Part shown: positions 55,693-64,000 of the stretch, piece by piece
Numbering within the stretch: the first letter of the stretch is position 1
Layout of the letters: each line of letters opens with the position of its first letter
Source: Betaproteobacteria bacterium
Lineage (GTDB): Bacteria > Pseudomonadota > Gammaproteobacteria > Burkholderiales > CAIKXV01
Reading direction: 5' to 3'
Length of the DNA: 64,000 bases
Assembly: GCA_947458265.1 (NCBI GenBank)
Contig: CANGYF010000005.1
Coordinates: 1-64,000 of the forward strand
Made by a program: the position numbers and the translations under genes
Notes under the pieces: model-generated
The model's input: the letters and a program-made list of their open reading frames with translations, nothing else
Databases searched by the model: none
Told to the model about the DNA's origin: nothing

Positions 55693-58289
55693 CCCGGCGC
55701 GGCTCGATCGCCGGCCTGCCCCCCCTCGCTGCCTGGATGGCGGGCGCCGCGCGCGCGTCCGTGGGACGCACGCTCGCGGTGGTTATCGCGATTGCGATCG
55801 GTGTCGGCATGGGGCTCGCGGTCTACCTGATCAACCGCACCGCGCTCGACGAGTTCAGCGGCGCGGTGCAGTTCCTGCTCGGCGACACCGACCTCGAGCT
55901 GCGCGGCCCGCGCGACGGCTTCGACGAGGCGGCCTATGCACGGGTCGCACGGCTGCCCGAGGTCGCCGCGGCCTCGCCGGTGATCGAAGCCAATGCCCGC
56001 GTCGAGGGAAGCCGCGCCGGCGCGGCCGTCGCGCTGCGCGTGGTCGGCATCGACGTGCTGCGGGTGGCGATGCTCAATGCCGGACTGGTACCGGAGGTCG
56101 CGCGCGTTGGCGTTGGCGGCGACGGCAGCACCGGCAGCGACCGCCGATCGACGAGCGTCCTGTTCGATGCCGACACCGTCTTCCTGTCGCCGGCCGCGCT
56201 CGAATGGCTCGGCGTGGCGCCCGGCGACGTGCTGCAGGTGCGGGTCGGGGCGGCGCTCAAGACGCTGCGCATCGCCGGCACGCTGCCTGGCGCGCCTCGC
56301 GGACAGCGCGTCGCCGTCATGGACATCGGCGCCGCACAGTGGCAGTTCGACCGGCTCGGCGTGCTGAGCCGCATCGACATCAAGCTGCGCCAGGGCACGG
56401 ACGAGGCGCGCGCCCGGCAATCGCTGTTGGCGGTGCTGCCAGCGGGCGTGGACATCGCAACGCCCGCCGATGCCGGCAAGCGCACCTCGAACCTGTCGCG
56501 CGCCTATCGGGTCAACCTGAACGTGCTCGCACTGGTGGCCCTGTTCACCGGCGCATTCCTGGTGTTCTCGACCCAGGCGCTTTCCATCGTGCGCCGGCGG
56601 CCGCAGATCGCACTGCTGCGCGCGCTGGGAGCCAGCCGCGGCCGCATCACGCGCATGCTGCTGCTCGAGTCGCTGGCGGTCGGCGCGATCGGCGCGGCAG
56701 CCGGGGTCGCCCTGGGCATCGGCGTGGCGGCGATCGCGATCGCGCGCTTCGGCGCCGACCTGGGTGGCGGGTACTTCCCGGGCATCGAACCGCGCTTCGT
56801 GCTGGAGCCGTTCGGCGTCGCGCTGTTCTTCGCACTCGGCATCGCGGCCACGCTGGCCGGCAGTGCCGCGCCGATCCTCGCCGCCCGGCGCGAGCCGATC
56901 GCCGGCGGCCTGCGCGCTTTCCCGCAGGCCCTGCCGTCGCGCCGGTCGCGTGCCGGCGTGCTGCCAGGCCTGCTGCTGGTCGGCCTGGCCGGCGTTCTGG
57001 TGGTGCTTCCGGCGTGGTCGGCACTGCCGCTCGCCGGGTACCTGTCGATCGCGCTGCTGCTGGTGGCCGGCATGCTGCTCACGCCGTCGATCGGACGCCG
57101 CGTCTTCCAGTCGGTCGAAGCAGCCCTTCGCCGTACCGATGCACCGGCCTGGCTGCAGCTCGCGGCGAGCCGCGCACGGGCGGCCACCGGCATGACCACG
57201 CTCGCGCTGGCCAGCGTGGTCGCCTCGTTCGCGGTGATGGTGGCGATGGCCATCATGGTGTCCAGCTTCCGCAGTTCGGTGGACCAGTGGCTGGTATCGG
57301 TGCTGCCGGCGGACCTGTACCTGCGCAGCGCGCGCGACGGAGACACCGGCTACCTGTCGCCGCAGGACCTCGCGCTGATGCGGGCGGTACCCGGCGTGGC
57401 CACGATCGAGGCGCTGGGCACCGGTTCGATCACGCTCGACCCGCTGCGCCCGGCGGTGGCGCTGATCGTGCGCCCGATCGACGCGTCCGACCCGGGCGCG
57501 CGGCTGCCGCTGATCGGGCGCGCGCTGCCGGCCCCGTCGGGCCGGGTCGCGGTCTACGTGTCGGAACCGGCTGCGCGCATCTACGGTCTGCAGCCCGGAC
57601 AGACGGTCACCCTGGCGCTCGGCGGCCAGGCCGTCGAGTGTTTCGTCGCGGCCGTGTGGCGCGACTATTCCCGCCAGTTCGGCGCGATCACCCTCGACAC
57701 CGACGACTACCGCCGGTTCGTGCCCGGCGCGCGGCCGACCGATGCGGCGATCTGGCTCGCGCCGGGGGCGACGGCAGCCGCCGTCACTGCCAGCCTGGCC
57801 GCCGCCCTGCCCGACTTCGAACGCTTCGAACTGGCCGAGCCAGGGGCGATCCGCGCCTACAGCCTGCGCATCTTCGACCGCAGCTTCGCCATCACCTACC
57901 TGCTGGAGGCGGTGGCGGTGGTGATCGGCCTGTTCGGCGTCGCCTCGACCTTCAGCGCCGAGGCGCTGGCGCGTGGGCGCGAGTTCGGCGTGCAACGCTG
58001 CCTGGGCATGACCCGGCGCGAGATCGCACTGCAGCTGGCGGCCGAGGGTGCGCTGTTTGCCGCGCTCGGGGCGCTGATCGGCGGCCTGCTCGGCCTGGCG
58101 ATCAGCCTGGTGCTGATCGACGTGATCAACCCGCAGTCGTTCAACTGGACGATGCCGCTGGACCTGCCCGCCGGGTTCCTGGCGGTGCTCGCGGTGGCCC
58201 TGGTGCTGGCCGCATCGGTGACCGCAGTGGTGAGCGCACGTGGTGCGCTGTCGGTGGCAGCGGTGCGGGCGGTGAGGGACGACTGGTGA
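55689..58289 (+). CDS. FtsX/MacB-type ABC permease
   Basis: An 866-residue permease with two FtsX-like cores. The first begins after an N-terminal helix (TLAVVIAIAIGVGMGLAVYL) and a periplasmic region. It continues at about residue 270 with LVALFTGAFLVFSTQALSIV and RRRPQIALLRALGASRGRI. The second core is at about 735 with FGVASTFSAEALARGREFGV and QRCLGMTRREI. These transporters act on envelope lipids, lipoproteins or peptides rather than by import. The last codons lie in the first unit of a 14-bp tandem repeat. Confidence 0.92.
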   Translation: MTRRGSIAGLPPLAAWMAGAARASVGRTLAVVIAIAIGVGMGLAVYLINRTALDEFSGAVQFLLGDTDLELRGPRDGFDEAAYARVARLPEVAAASPVIEANARVEGSRAGAAVALRVVGIDVLRVAMLNAGLVPEVARVGVGGDGSTGSDRRSTSVLFDADTVFLSPAALEWLGVAPGDVLQVRVGAALKTLRIAGTLPGAPRGQRVAVMDIGAAQWQFDRLGVLSRIDIKLRQGTDEARARQSLLAVLPAGVDIATPADAGKRTSNLSRAYRVNLNVLALVALFTGAFLVFSTQALSIVRRRPQIALLRALGASRGRITRMLLLESLAVGAIGAAAGVALGIGVAAIAIARFGADLGGGYFPGIEPRFVLEPFGVALFFALGIAATLAGSAAPILAARREPIAGGLRAFPQALPSRRSRAGVLPGLLLVGLAGVLVVLPAWSALPLAGYLSIALLLVAGMLLTPSIGRRVFQSVEAALRRTDAPAWLQLAASRARAATGMTTLALASVVASFAVMVAMAIMVSSFRSSVDQWLVSVLPADLYLRSARDGDTGYLSPQDLALMRAVPGVATIEALGTGSITLDPLRPAVALIVRPIDASDPGARLPLIGRALPAPSGRVAVYVSEPAARIYGLQPGQTVTLALGGQAVECFVAAVWRDYSRQFGAITLDTDDYRRFVPGARPTDAAIWLAPGATAAAVTASLAAALPDFERFELAEPGAIRAYSLRIFDRSFAITYLLEAVAVVIGLFGVASTFSAEALARGREFGVQRCLGMTRREIALQLAAEGALFAALGALIGGLLGLAISLVLIDVINPQSFNWTMPLDLPAGFLAVLAVALVLAASVTAVVSARGALSVAAVRAVRDDW

Positions 58290-58340
58290 GGAACGACGGG
58301 TGAGGAACGACGGGTGAGGAACGACCGGTGAGGACGCGGG
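58271..58340 (+). repeat. 14-bp tandem repeat at the end of the permease gene
   Basis: Five units of the type GGTGAGGAACGACG run in register from 58271 to 58340. Two are identical, two differ at one position, and the last is degenerate. The first unit and one codon of the next still encode the permease end (DDW and stop); the rest is intergenic. Repeat-driven slippage could move the stop codon. Confidence 0.8.
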
Positions 58341-58389
58341 CGGTGATGCGACGATCCGCGGGAAGAGCAGCCGCGAACGGGGGGGCGCG

Positions 58390-59562
58390 ATGAACAGCTT
58401 CGGCGCGCGCCGGCGCCTGCTGGCGGCGCTGGCTGCGCTGCCCTCGCTGCCTGCGGCGGGACAGTCCACCGCGGTGCAACCCGGTGACACGGCGGGGCAG
58501 CCGCGCTATCCCACGGTGCGTCGCGGCGTGCCGCTGGTCTTCCCGCGCGACTTCGGCGCGCATCCCGAGTACCGCACCGAGTGGTGGTACGCCACCGGGT
58601 GGCTTCAGGTGCTGGGCGCGGCCCATGCGAAGGCGCCACCGCTTGGCTTCCAGATCACCTTCTTCCGGTCACGGCCGCAGGTCGACACACGCAATCCGAG
58701 CCGATTCGCTGCACGCGAACTGGTTCTGGCACACATCGGCCTCTCGGATGAGCGGCAACGCTCGCTCGCCCATGACCAGCGCACCGCGCGCGCCGGCTTC
58801 GACCTGGCAGGCAGCAGCACCACGGATACCGACGTGTGGATCGACGACTGGCGCTTCTCGCGCCGTACAGCACGCGCAGGCGCCAGCCGCTACATCGCAT
58901 CGATCCCGGGTAATCGCCTCGGCTTCGAACTGCAGCTCGACAGCACCCAGTCGCTGCTGCTGCATGGCGAGGCCGGCTTCAGCCAGAAGGGGCCACTGGA
59001 GCGCCAGGCGAGCTACTACTACACCCAGCCCCACCTCGCCGTATCCGGGCGCGTGGTGCGCGATTCGGCCGCGCTGGAGGTGACCGGCCGTGCGTGGCTC
59101 GACCACGAGTGGTCGAGCGAGATCCTCGCCGAAGGCGCGACCGGCTGGGACTGGATCGGCATCAACCTGGACGACGGCGGCGCGCTGATGGCCTTCCGCA
59201 TCCGCGATCGAAGCGGCAGGACCCTGTACGCGAGCGGCACCTGGCGCAGCGGCGCCCAGGGCGCGGCGCCACGCCTGCGCACCTTCGGCCCGCGCTCGGT
59301 CGTGTTCGAGCCACAACGCACCTGGCGTTCGGCGCGCACCGGCGCCACCTGGCCGGTCGGCATGCGCGTCACCCTGGGCGCCGGCAGCCCCGATGCCCTG
59401 ACCCTCGACCTGGAAGCGATGTTCGACGACCAGGAACTCGACGCCCGCACCAGCACCGGCATCGTCTACTGGGAAGGCGCCGTCACCGCCCGCCAGCAGG
59501 GCCGCCCCATCGGCCGCGGCTACCTCGAACTCACCGGCTACCACACCGCCGTCGTCCTCTGA
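58390..59562 (+). CDS. AttH/CrtC-type lipocalin-like protein
   Basis: A 390-residue protein with an N-terminal signal-like segment (RRRLLAALAALPSLPAAGQ). EYRTEWWYATGWLQV near residue 60, then ASYYYTQPHLAVSGRV, WLDHEWSSEILAEGATGWDW and IGINLDDGGALMAF, define the CrtC/AttH double-lipocalin family. Relatives are carotenoid hydratases and the AttH component of the AttEFGH transporter. It follows an ABC ATPase and permease on the same strand, as in the Att system. It is probably exported and lipid-binding. Confidence 0.9.
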   Translation: MNSFGARRRLLAALAALPSLPAAGQSTAVQPGDTAGQPRYPTVRRGVPLVFPRDFGAHPEYRTEWWYATGWLQVLGAAHAKAPPLGFQITFFRSRPQVDTRNPSRFAARELVLAHIGLSDERQRSLAHDQRTARAGFDLAGSSTTDTDVWIDDWRFSRRTARAGASRYIASIPGNRLGFELQLDSTQSLLLHGEAGFSQKGPLERQASYYYTQPHLAVSGRVVRDSAALEVTGRAWLDHEWSSEILAEGATGWDWIGINLDDGGALMAFRIRDRSGRTLYASGTWRSGAQGAAPRLRTFGPRSVVFEPQRTWRSARTGATWPVGMRVTLGAGSPDALTLDLEAMFDDQELDARTSTGIVYWEGAVTARQQGRPIGRGYLELTGYHTAVVL

Positions 59563-59564
59563 AC

Positions 59565-59643
59565 GGAAATCCGGGTCAGAGACGAATTTCAATAATTGGG
59601 GTCAGACACCCGTTCCGGAAATTCGTCTCTGACCCGGATTTCC
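59565..59643. repeat. Perfect paired inverted repeat (REP-like), copy 2
   Basis: Arms of 26 nt, 59565-59590 and 59618-59643, are exact reverse complements around a 27-nt spacer. The core GGGTCAGAGACG is the same as at 28357-28412. Further partial motifs (GGGGTCAGACACC in the spacer, GGGTCAGACCCC after the right arm) extend the element to about 59662. Confidence 0.85.
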
Positions 59644-59701
59644 GACCCTAGGGTCAGACCCCGATTATCGGCGCGCGGTATAGTCAGGTCCGGTATCCGC
59701 C

Positions 59702-62083
59702 GTGACATTGCTCGCCCTGACCTCGATGAACGATCCGACGCCGCTGATCCTCCCGACTTCCGAACGAGGCCTTGCAGTCGGACAGGGGGTGGAACGCGTG
59801 GAAGATGAGCGCCTGCTGCGCGGACAGGGGGCGTTCGTCGATGACGTCCGCCTGCCGGAGGCGCTGCATGCGGTGATCCTGCGCAGTTCGGTCGCGCATG
59901 GACGGGTGCTCGGCGTCGACGGCTCGGCTGCACGCGCGATGCCCGGCGTGCGCGCGGTGTTCACGGCACAGGATGTGATCACCGTGCTCGGCGCACTGCC
60001 GTTGATCCCGATGCGCCTGGACCACCTGCCGGTGTTCGACGCCTTCCTGCAACCGGTGGTCGCCCACGATCGCGTGCGCTACGTCGGCGAACCCCTGGCG
60101 ATCATCGTCGCGGACAGCGCCGCTCTGGCCGAGGATGCGCTGGAGGCAATGGCCTTCGAGATCGAGTCGCTGCCGGCCGTGGTCGACGGCACCCTCATGG
60201 CGAAGGACGACACCCTGCTGTTCGACGGCTCGGGCAGCAACCTCGCCGCCCACGTATGGGCCGAACGCGGCGACATCGATGCCGCGTTCCAGAATGCACC
60301 CTATGTGCGGCGCGAGCATTTCAAGGTGCACCGCCACGCAGCCCTGCCGATGGAGACGCGCGGCGTGCTGGCGCACCAGGACCCGGCCACCGGCCGGCTG
60401 GTGGTGTACGGTGCGAGCAAGGTGCCGTTCGCCAACCGGCGCATCCTTGCTTCGCTGCTGTCCCTGCCCGAATCCGGGATCGACATGCTCGAGGGCGATA
60501 CCGGCGGCTCGTTCGGTACCCGCGGCGAGTTCTATCCGGAAGACTTCCTGGTGCCGTTCGCCGCGATGCGCCTGGGCAAGCCGGTGAAGTGGATCGAGGA
60601 TCGGCGCGAACACCTGCTCGCCTGCAACCATGCACGCGACGTCGACTGCGAGCTCGAACTCGCCTGCACCCGCGACGGGCGCCTGCTGGGCCTGCGCGGC
60701 AAGGTCGCCACCGACGTCGGTGCCTACATCCGCACCAACGCGATCGCACCCTCGCGCAACGTCGTGCAACTCTCCACCGGGCCGTACCGCATCCCGGACG
60801 TCGACATGCGCCTGTCGATCCAGCTCACCAACAAGACGCCGGTCGGCACCTACCGCGGCCCGGGCCGCTGCGAGACCGACTTCTTCCGCGAGCGCATGTT
60901 CGACATCGTCGCTGACGACCTGGGCATCGACCGCATCGAATTCCGCCGGCGCAACCTGCTCACGCGCGCGGAGATCGAAGCCCCGTGGAAGTTCGCCACG
61001 CTGCAGCCATACAACGCGGACAGCTTCACCGACAGCGGCGACTACCACGAGACCCTCGACCGCTGCCTCGCGGAGTTCGACTGGGCCGGCAAGTCCGCCC
61101 TGAACGGAAAGCTGGTCGACGGGCGCTACCAGGGCATCGCGGTCGGCTGCTATGTCGAGGGCGGCGCCTCCGGCCCGCGCGAAGGCGCGCGGCTGGTGCT
61201 GGAGGATGACGGCCGCGTCGCCGTGTACACCGGCTCGTCCGCGAACGGCCAGGGCCTGGCAACCGTGCTCACCCAGATCGCCGCCGATGCGCTGGAACGC
61301 CCGATGTCGGCGATCAGCGCCATCCACCACGGATCCACCACCGGCGTGAAGGAAGGCTTCGGCAGCTACAGCTCGCGCAGTTCGGTGATGGGCGGCTCGG
61401 CGATCGTGACCGTGGCAAAGGTGCTGCGCGAGAAGATCCTCGCAGCCGCTGCGGAAGAACTCGGCTGCACGGTCGACGATGTCGCGCTGATCGGCGGCGA
61501 CCGCATGGTCGCCCGCGACGGCCGCGCGCTGTCGCTCGCCGAACTCGCCCGGGCCCGCGCGAAGCACGGCGGCCTGTCCGCCGAAGGCAGCTTCGCCAGT
61601 TCCAAGCGGACCTACAGCTATGGTGCCCATGCCGCGCATGTGTCGGTCGATGCGCGCACCGGGCATGTCGAACTGGTCGACTATGTCGCGGTCGAGGACG
61701 TCGGCCGCATCATCAACCCGCACACCCTGCACGGGCAGGCCATCGGCGCGGTGGTGCAGGGACTCGGTGGCGTGTTCCTGGAGCACCTGGTGTACGACGA
61801 CCAGGGCCAGCTCCTCACCGGCTCGCTCGCAGACTACCTGATGCCGGTGGCCGACTCGTTCCCGTGCATCCGCGCGTTCGCGCTGGAGAACCATCCGTCG
61901 CCGCACAACCCGCTCGGCGCCAAGGGTGCCGGCGAAGGCGGCATCATCCCGGTCGCAGGCGTCGTCGCGAACGCAGTGTCGGCAGCCCTGTCCACGCTGG
62001 GCGTAGGCCCGCGCGAACTGCCGCTGTCGCCTTCGAAGCTCTGGCACATGATCGACGCCGCGCGCCAGCGCACGACCGCATGA
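59702..62083 (+). CDS. Molybdenum hydroxylase large subunit, orphan (CoxL/XdhA type)
   Basis: A 793-residue subunit if the GTG at 59702 is used; the ATG at 59726 would give 785. The hammerhead domain entry is EDERLLRGQGAFVDDVRLPE. The molybdopterin domain has GDTGGSFGTRGEFYPEDFLV, GTYRGPGRCETDFFRERMFD and the glutamate region GAKGAGEGGIIPVAG. The CO-dehydrogenase motif is absent. No [2Fe-2S] or FAD subunit gene lies nearby. It differs strongly from the 46486-48909 gene. It precedes a Pht5-like binding protein. Confidence 0.92.
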   Translation: MTLLALTSMNDPTPLILPTSERGLAVGQGVERVEDERLLRGQGAFVDDVRLPEALHAVILRSSVAHGRVLGVDGSAARAMPGVRAVFTAQDVITVLGALPLIPMRLDHLPVFDAFLQPVVAHDRVRYVGEPLAIIVADSAALAEDALEAMAFEIESLPAVVDGTLMAKDDTLLFDGSGSNLAAHVWAERGDIDAAFQNAPYVRREHFKVHRHAALPMETRGVLAHQDPATGRLVVYGASKVPFANRRILASLLSLPESGIDMLEGDTGGSFGTRGEFYPEDFLVPFAAMRLGKPVKWIEDRREHLLACNHARDVDCELELACTRDGRLLGLRGKVATDVGAYIRTNAIAPSRNVVQLSTGPYRIPDVDMRLSIQLTNKTPVGTYRGPGRCETDFFRERMFDIVADDLGIDRIEFRRRNLLTRAEIEAPWKFATLQPYNADSFTDSGDYHETLDRCLAEFDWAGKSALNGKLVDGRYQGIAVGCYVEGGASGPREGARLVLEDDGRVAVYTGSSANGQGLATVLTQIAADALERPMSAISAIHHGSTTGVKEGFGSYSSRSSVMGGSAIVTVAKVLREKILAAAAEELGCTVDDVALIGGDRMVARDGRALSLAELARARAKHGGLSAEGSFASSKRTYSYGAHAAHVSVDARTGHVELVDYVAVEDVGRIINPHTLHGQAIGAVVQGLGGVFLEHLVYDDQGQLLTGSLADYLMPVADSFPCIRAFALENHPSPHNPLGAKGAGEGGIIPVAGVVANAVSAALSTLGVGPRELPLSPSKLWHMIDAARQRTTA

Positions 62084-62147
62084 TCGAATGAACGAACGGT
62101 CGAAGCGACCGAACCATAATCCAGCAGCCCCCACAGGAGTCCGCCGC

Positions 62148-63158
62148 ATGAGCGAAGCCCCGAACCCCCAGGTCACCCATCCGAACAACGGCGGCGTGCC
62201 GATCACCCTGGCCTGCGCGCTGTACGACCGCATGCAGGCGCTTTACACCGGCGAAGTGAAGGCCGAGGGCATCGACCTCACCTTCCGCGTCGAGGATTTC
62301 CCGCGCAAGCTGTTCGACCATGCAATGGCCGAGAAGTCATTCGACGTGTGCGAGATGTCGTCGTCGGATTTCATCACCCGCTACGTCGCCGGCACCAACC
62401 CGTTCGTGGCACTGCCGGTGTTCCCGTCGAAGATGTTCCGCCACGGCAACATCGTGATCAACGCGAAGTCCGGCATCCGGACGCCCAAGGACCTCGAGGG
62501 CAAGCGTGTCGGCGTGATGCGCCACACGATGACCGCAGCGGTGTGGATCCGCGGCCACCTGCAGAACGACTACGGCGTCGACCTGAAGTCGATCAAGTGG
62601 CTCGAAGGCTCGATCAACACCCCGGGCATGCACGGCGTGCCGACCATCCACCCGCCCGGCTGGGACATCACGGTCAACCAGAGCGGCAAGTCGCTGAGCC
62701 AGCTGATCGACGCCGGCGAGATCGACGCGACCATCGGCACCCACCTGCCCGACTCGCGCAAGACCAACCCGGACGTGCAGCGCATCTTCCCGAACTTCCG
62801 CCAGGTCGAGCGCGACTACTACAAGAAGACCGGCATCTTCCCGGTGATGCACCTGATCGCGATCAGGCGCGAGGTGTACGAGAAGAACCCGTCGATCGCA
62901 AAGAGCCTGTACGACGCGTTCGAGAAGTCCAAGCGCGCAGCGCTGGTCCGGATGCGCAACTATTCGGCGCTGCGCTACATGCTCCCGTGGCTGCCCGACG
63001 AGATCGACGAGATGGAGCGCGTGTTCGGCGACGACCAGTGGACCTACGGGGTCGAGGCCAACCGGTCGACCTTCGAGACCATGATGAAGTTCATGGTGCA
63101 GCAGGACATGCTGAAGAAGGCACCGACGGTGGAAGAGTTGTTCGTGAAGGTGGATTGA
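62148..63158 (+). CDS. Pht5-like / NMT1-type substrate-binding protein
   Basis: A 336-residue protein whose fold is that of periplasmic NMT1-like binding proteins. FALPVFPSKMFRHGNIVIN-type sequence (VALPVFPSKMFRHGNIVINA), GVMRHTMTAAVWIRGHLQND and EIDATIGTHLPDSRKTNPDV match proteins annotated as 4,5-dihydroxyphthalate decarboxylase or ABC substrate-binding. No signal peptide is present, which favours an enzyme or cytoplasmic binding role. The ATG has AGGAG about 8 nt upstream. It follows the orphan molybdenum subunit and may share its pathway. Confidence 0.85.
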   Translation: MSEAPNPQVTHPNNGGVPITLACALYDRMQALYTGEVKAEGIDLTFRVEDFPRKLFDHAMAEKSFDVCEMSSSDFITRYVAGTNPFVALPVFPSKMFRHGNIVINAKSGIRTPKDLEGKRVGVMRHTMTAAVWIRGHLQNDYGVDLKSIKWLEGSINTPGMHGVPTIHPPGWDITVNQSGKSLSQLIDAGEIDATIGTHLPDSRKTNPDVQRIFPNFRQVERDYYKKTGIFPVMHLIAIRREVYEKNPSIAKSLYDAFEKSKRAALVRMRNYSALRYMLPWLPDEIDEMERVFGDDQWTYGVEANRSTFETMMKFMVQQDMLKKAPTVEELFVKVD

Positions 63159-63174
63159 CCAGGCAGCACACAGC

Positions 63175-63206
63175 GCGGTCGAGGTCAGTGAAAGGACCTC
63201 GACCGC
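63175..63206. terminator. Perfect 12-bp hairpin after the Pht5-like gene
   Basis: GCGGTCGAGGTC (63175-63186) pairs exactly with GACCTCGACCGC (63195-63206) around an 8-nt loop. There is no run of T on the plus strand. It sits between convergent genes and may slow polymerase or protect mRNA ends. Confidence 0.5.
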
Positions 63207-63351
63207 TGGTTCATTGCTGGAGCCAGCGTCGCCGCGGCGTTCTTTGTGCCAACCAGTCTGTCGAGATCCCGCTGCAGCAAGGCCGAGTGAACCTGCAGGA
63301 GATCGTCAAGACACCGGCACGCATTGCGGCCGCTGCGCTGCCCCGACTCGA

Positions 63352-63774
63352 TCAGGGCCCGTCCCAGGGATCGACGACCGGCACCTGAAGGTCCGCGAAG
63401 TGCCGCACGTTTCGGGTTGCAAGCGTCGCCCGCCTGGAAACCGCGATTCCCGCAATCTGCGTATCGCGCATGTCTACAGGCTTGCCAGCGCGCTGTCGGC
63501 AGGCTGCCAAAGCGGCTGCCGCGGCAGCCGCCCCGCGATCGAAGTCCAGCACGCGATCGTCGAGGTCCACCGCAACGATCTGCTCGAAAGCGGCCTCCAG
63601 CGACTGCCGCCGCCGTCCGTCAGGCAGGAGCGCCAGGCCAAGACGCGATTCGAACACCGTGATGCTCGTGATCCAGATCGATTCCGTGGGCTGTCGATCA
63701 AGCCACGCCACGACGGCCACGTCCGGCCTGCTGTTCATCAACGCCGACAGCACGTTGGTGTCGAGGATGATCAT
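63352..63774 (-). CDS. vapC: PIN-domain toxin (VapC/FitB type)
   Basis: A 140-residue PIN-domain ribonuclease. Acidic residues of the Mg2+ site are visible as D5 in MIILDTNVLSAL, the Glu in TVFESRLGLALL, the Asp in PVDMRDTQIAGIA and N/D positions in LATRNVRHF. VapC toxins cut initiator tRNA or rRNA. The ATG overlaps the antitoxin stop (ATGA), so this is an antitoxin-toxin pair. An Ala-rich loop (RGAAAAAAALAAC) precedes the last acidic block. Confidence 0.94.
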   Translation of the reverse strand: MIILDTNVLSALMNSRPDVAVVAWLDRQPTESIWITSITVFESRLGLALLPDGRRRQSLEAAFEQIVAVDLDDRVLDFDRGAAAAAAALAACRQRAGKPVDMRDTQIAGIAVSRRATLATRNVRHFADLQVPVVDPWDGP

Positions 63775-64000
63775 CCGTCGAACTGGGCCGAGCGCGGGTG
63801 CTGGCCGCGCAGTTCAGGCAATTCGGTCGTGAGGCCGATCTTCGCAAAGCGCGCCGCGATCCGGGACCCCAGCTTCGTGACTGGCGGGTTGTCTCCGCTG
63901 ACCGCGTTACGGAGGATCTGGCGGATCTCTTCCTCCATGCTTCGCTTGTGCAGCGCGGCTCGGCGCTTGAGACGTACCTTGACGTCCTCTTCCAGGTCGC
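63771..64000 (-). CDS. FitA/VapB-type antitoxin (cut by window end)
   Basis: The C-terminal 75 codons are inside the window; the start lies beyond the right edge. The frame reads DLEEDVKVRLKRRAALHKRS, then MEEEIRQILRNAVSG, and ends with ELRGQHPRSAQFDG. This is the FitA type of ribbon-helix-helix antitoxin, with GSRIAARFAKIGL in the toxin-binding tail. It overlaps the PIN-toxin start by 4 nt. It would repress its own operon. Confidence 0.88.
   Translation of the reverse strand, partial: DLEEDVKVRLKRRAALHKRSMEEEIRQILRNAVSGDNPPVTKLGSRIAARFAKIGLTTELPELRGQHPRSAQFDG

Noticed and set aside
54873..58490. 1205-codon antisense frame across the ABC transporter genes
   Set aside because: It has the same shadow composition and no recognisable motif. 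The plus strand has complete Walker motifs and FtsX cores.

Overview
The window is about 67% G+C and almost fully coding. It looks like the chromosome of a betaproteobacterium close to Burkholderiales. Three things point there: the reverse-strand order gyrA-serC-pheA-hisC-tyrA-aroA-cmk-rpsA-ihfB, the tmRNA tag ANDERYALAA, and an Arg32-type EF-P beside its rhamnosyltransferase EarP. The repeated orphan Bug/TctC solute-binding proteins also fit. No CRISPR array, rRNA or tRNA was seen. Many long antisense ORFs are G+C shadows and were left out.

1-11358 (minus): a tightly packed, partly translationally coupled run for DNA gyrase A, serine, phenylalanine and tyrosine synthesis, the shikimate step AroA, CMP kinase, ribosomal protein S1 and IHF-beta (cut by the window start). 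11729-15833 (plus): a barrel-less OmpA-type protein with a strong terminator, then a coupled mtaD-ubiG-gph group and the tmRNA gene ssrA with its promoter and terminator.

15.8-20.8 kb: an accessory island next to ssrA. It holds a Doc/antitoxin pair, a RelB-like remnant, a SulP-STAS-cyclic-nucleotide-binding fusion transporter, a PrlF/YhaV pair and an orphan RelB/DinJ antitoxin. A 57-bp segment containing the ssrA terminator recurs almost unchanged at 20.39 kb, so it may be a footprint of insertion or duplication. 20.8-28.3 kb: a PABS-fold protein, a Bug protein, a compositionally different patch (LMW tyrosine phosphatase, FolB-like protein, HNH protein, a truncated flavin-oxidase relative), a UDP-glycosyltransferase-like gene, DoxX, a cupin and a C-C hydrolase-like alpha/beta hydrolase.

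28.4-50.4 kb: mostly minus-strand metabolic genes. They include two tandem Bug paralogues, a class II aldolase, a zinc-ribbon protein, a UPF0016 manganese exporter behind a yybP-ykoY riboswitch, and a 2902-residue cyclic beta-glucan synthase. A probable catabolic cluster follows: Bug, UbiD-type decarboxylase, Bug, ACMSD-type amidohydrolase, and a three-subunit molybdenum hydroxylase. 50.5-52.6 kb is efp/earP. 52.7-59.6 kb holds uncharacterised small genes and an ABC exporter operon with an AttH/CrtC-type protein. The window ends with an orphan molybdenum hydroxylase large subunit, a Pht5-like substrate-binding protein, and a FitAB-type toxin-antitoxin pair cut by the right edge.

Two near-identical paired inverted repeats (28.36 and 59.57 kb) are dispersed repeats, probably REP-like. 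The strongest regulatory element not marked by any ORF is the Mn2+ riboswitch at 32.36-32.42 kb.
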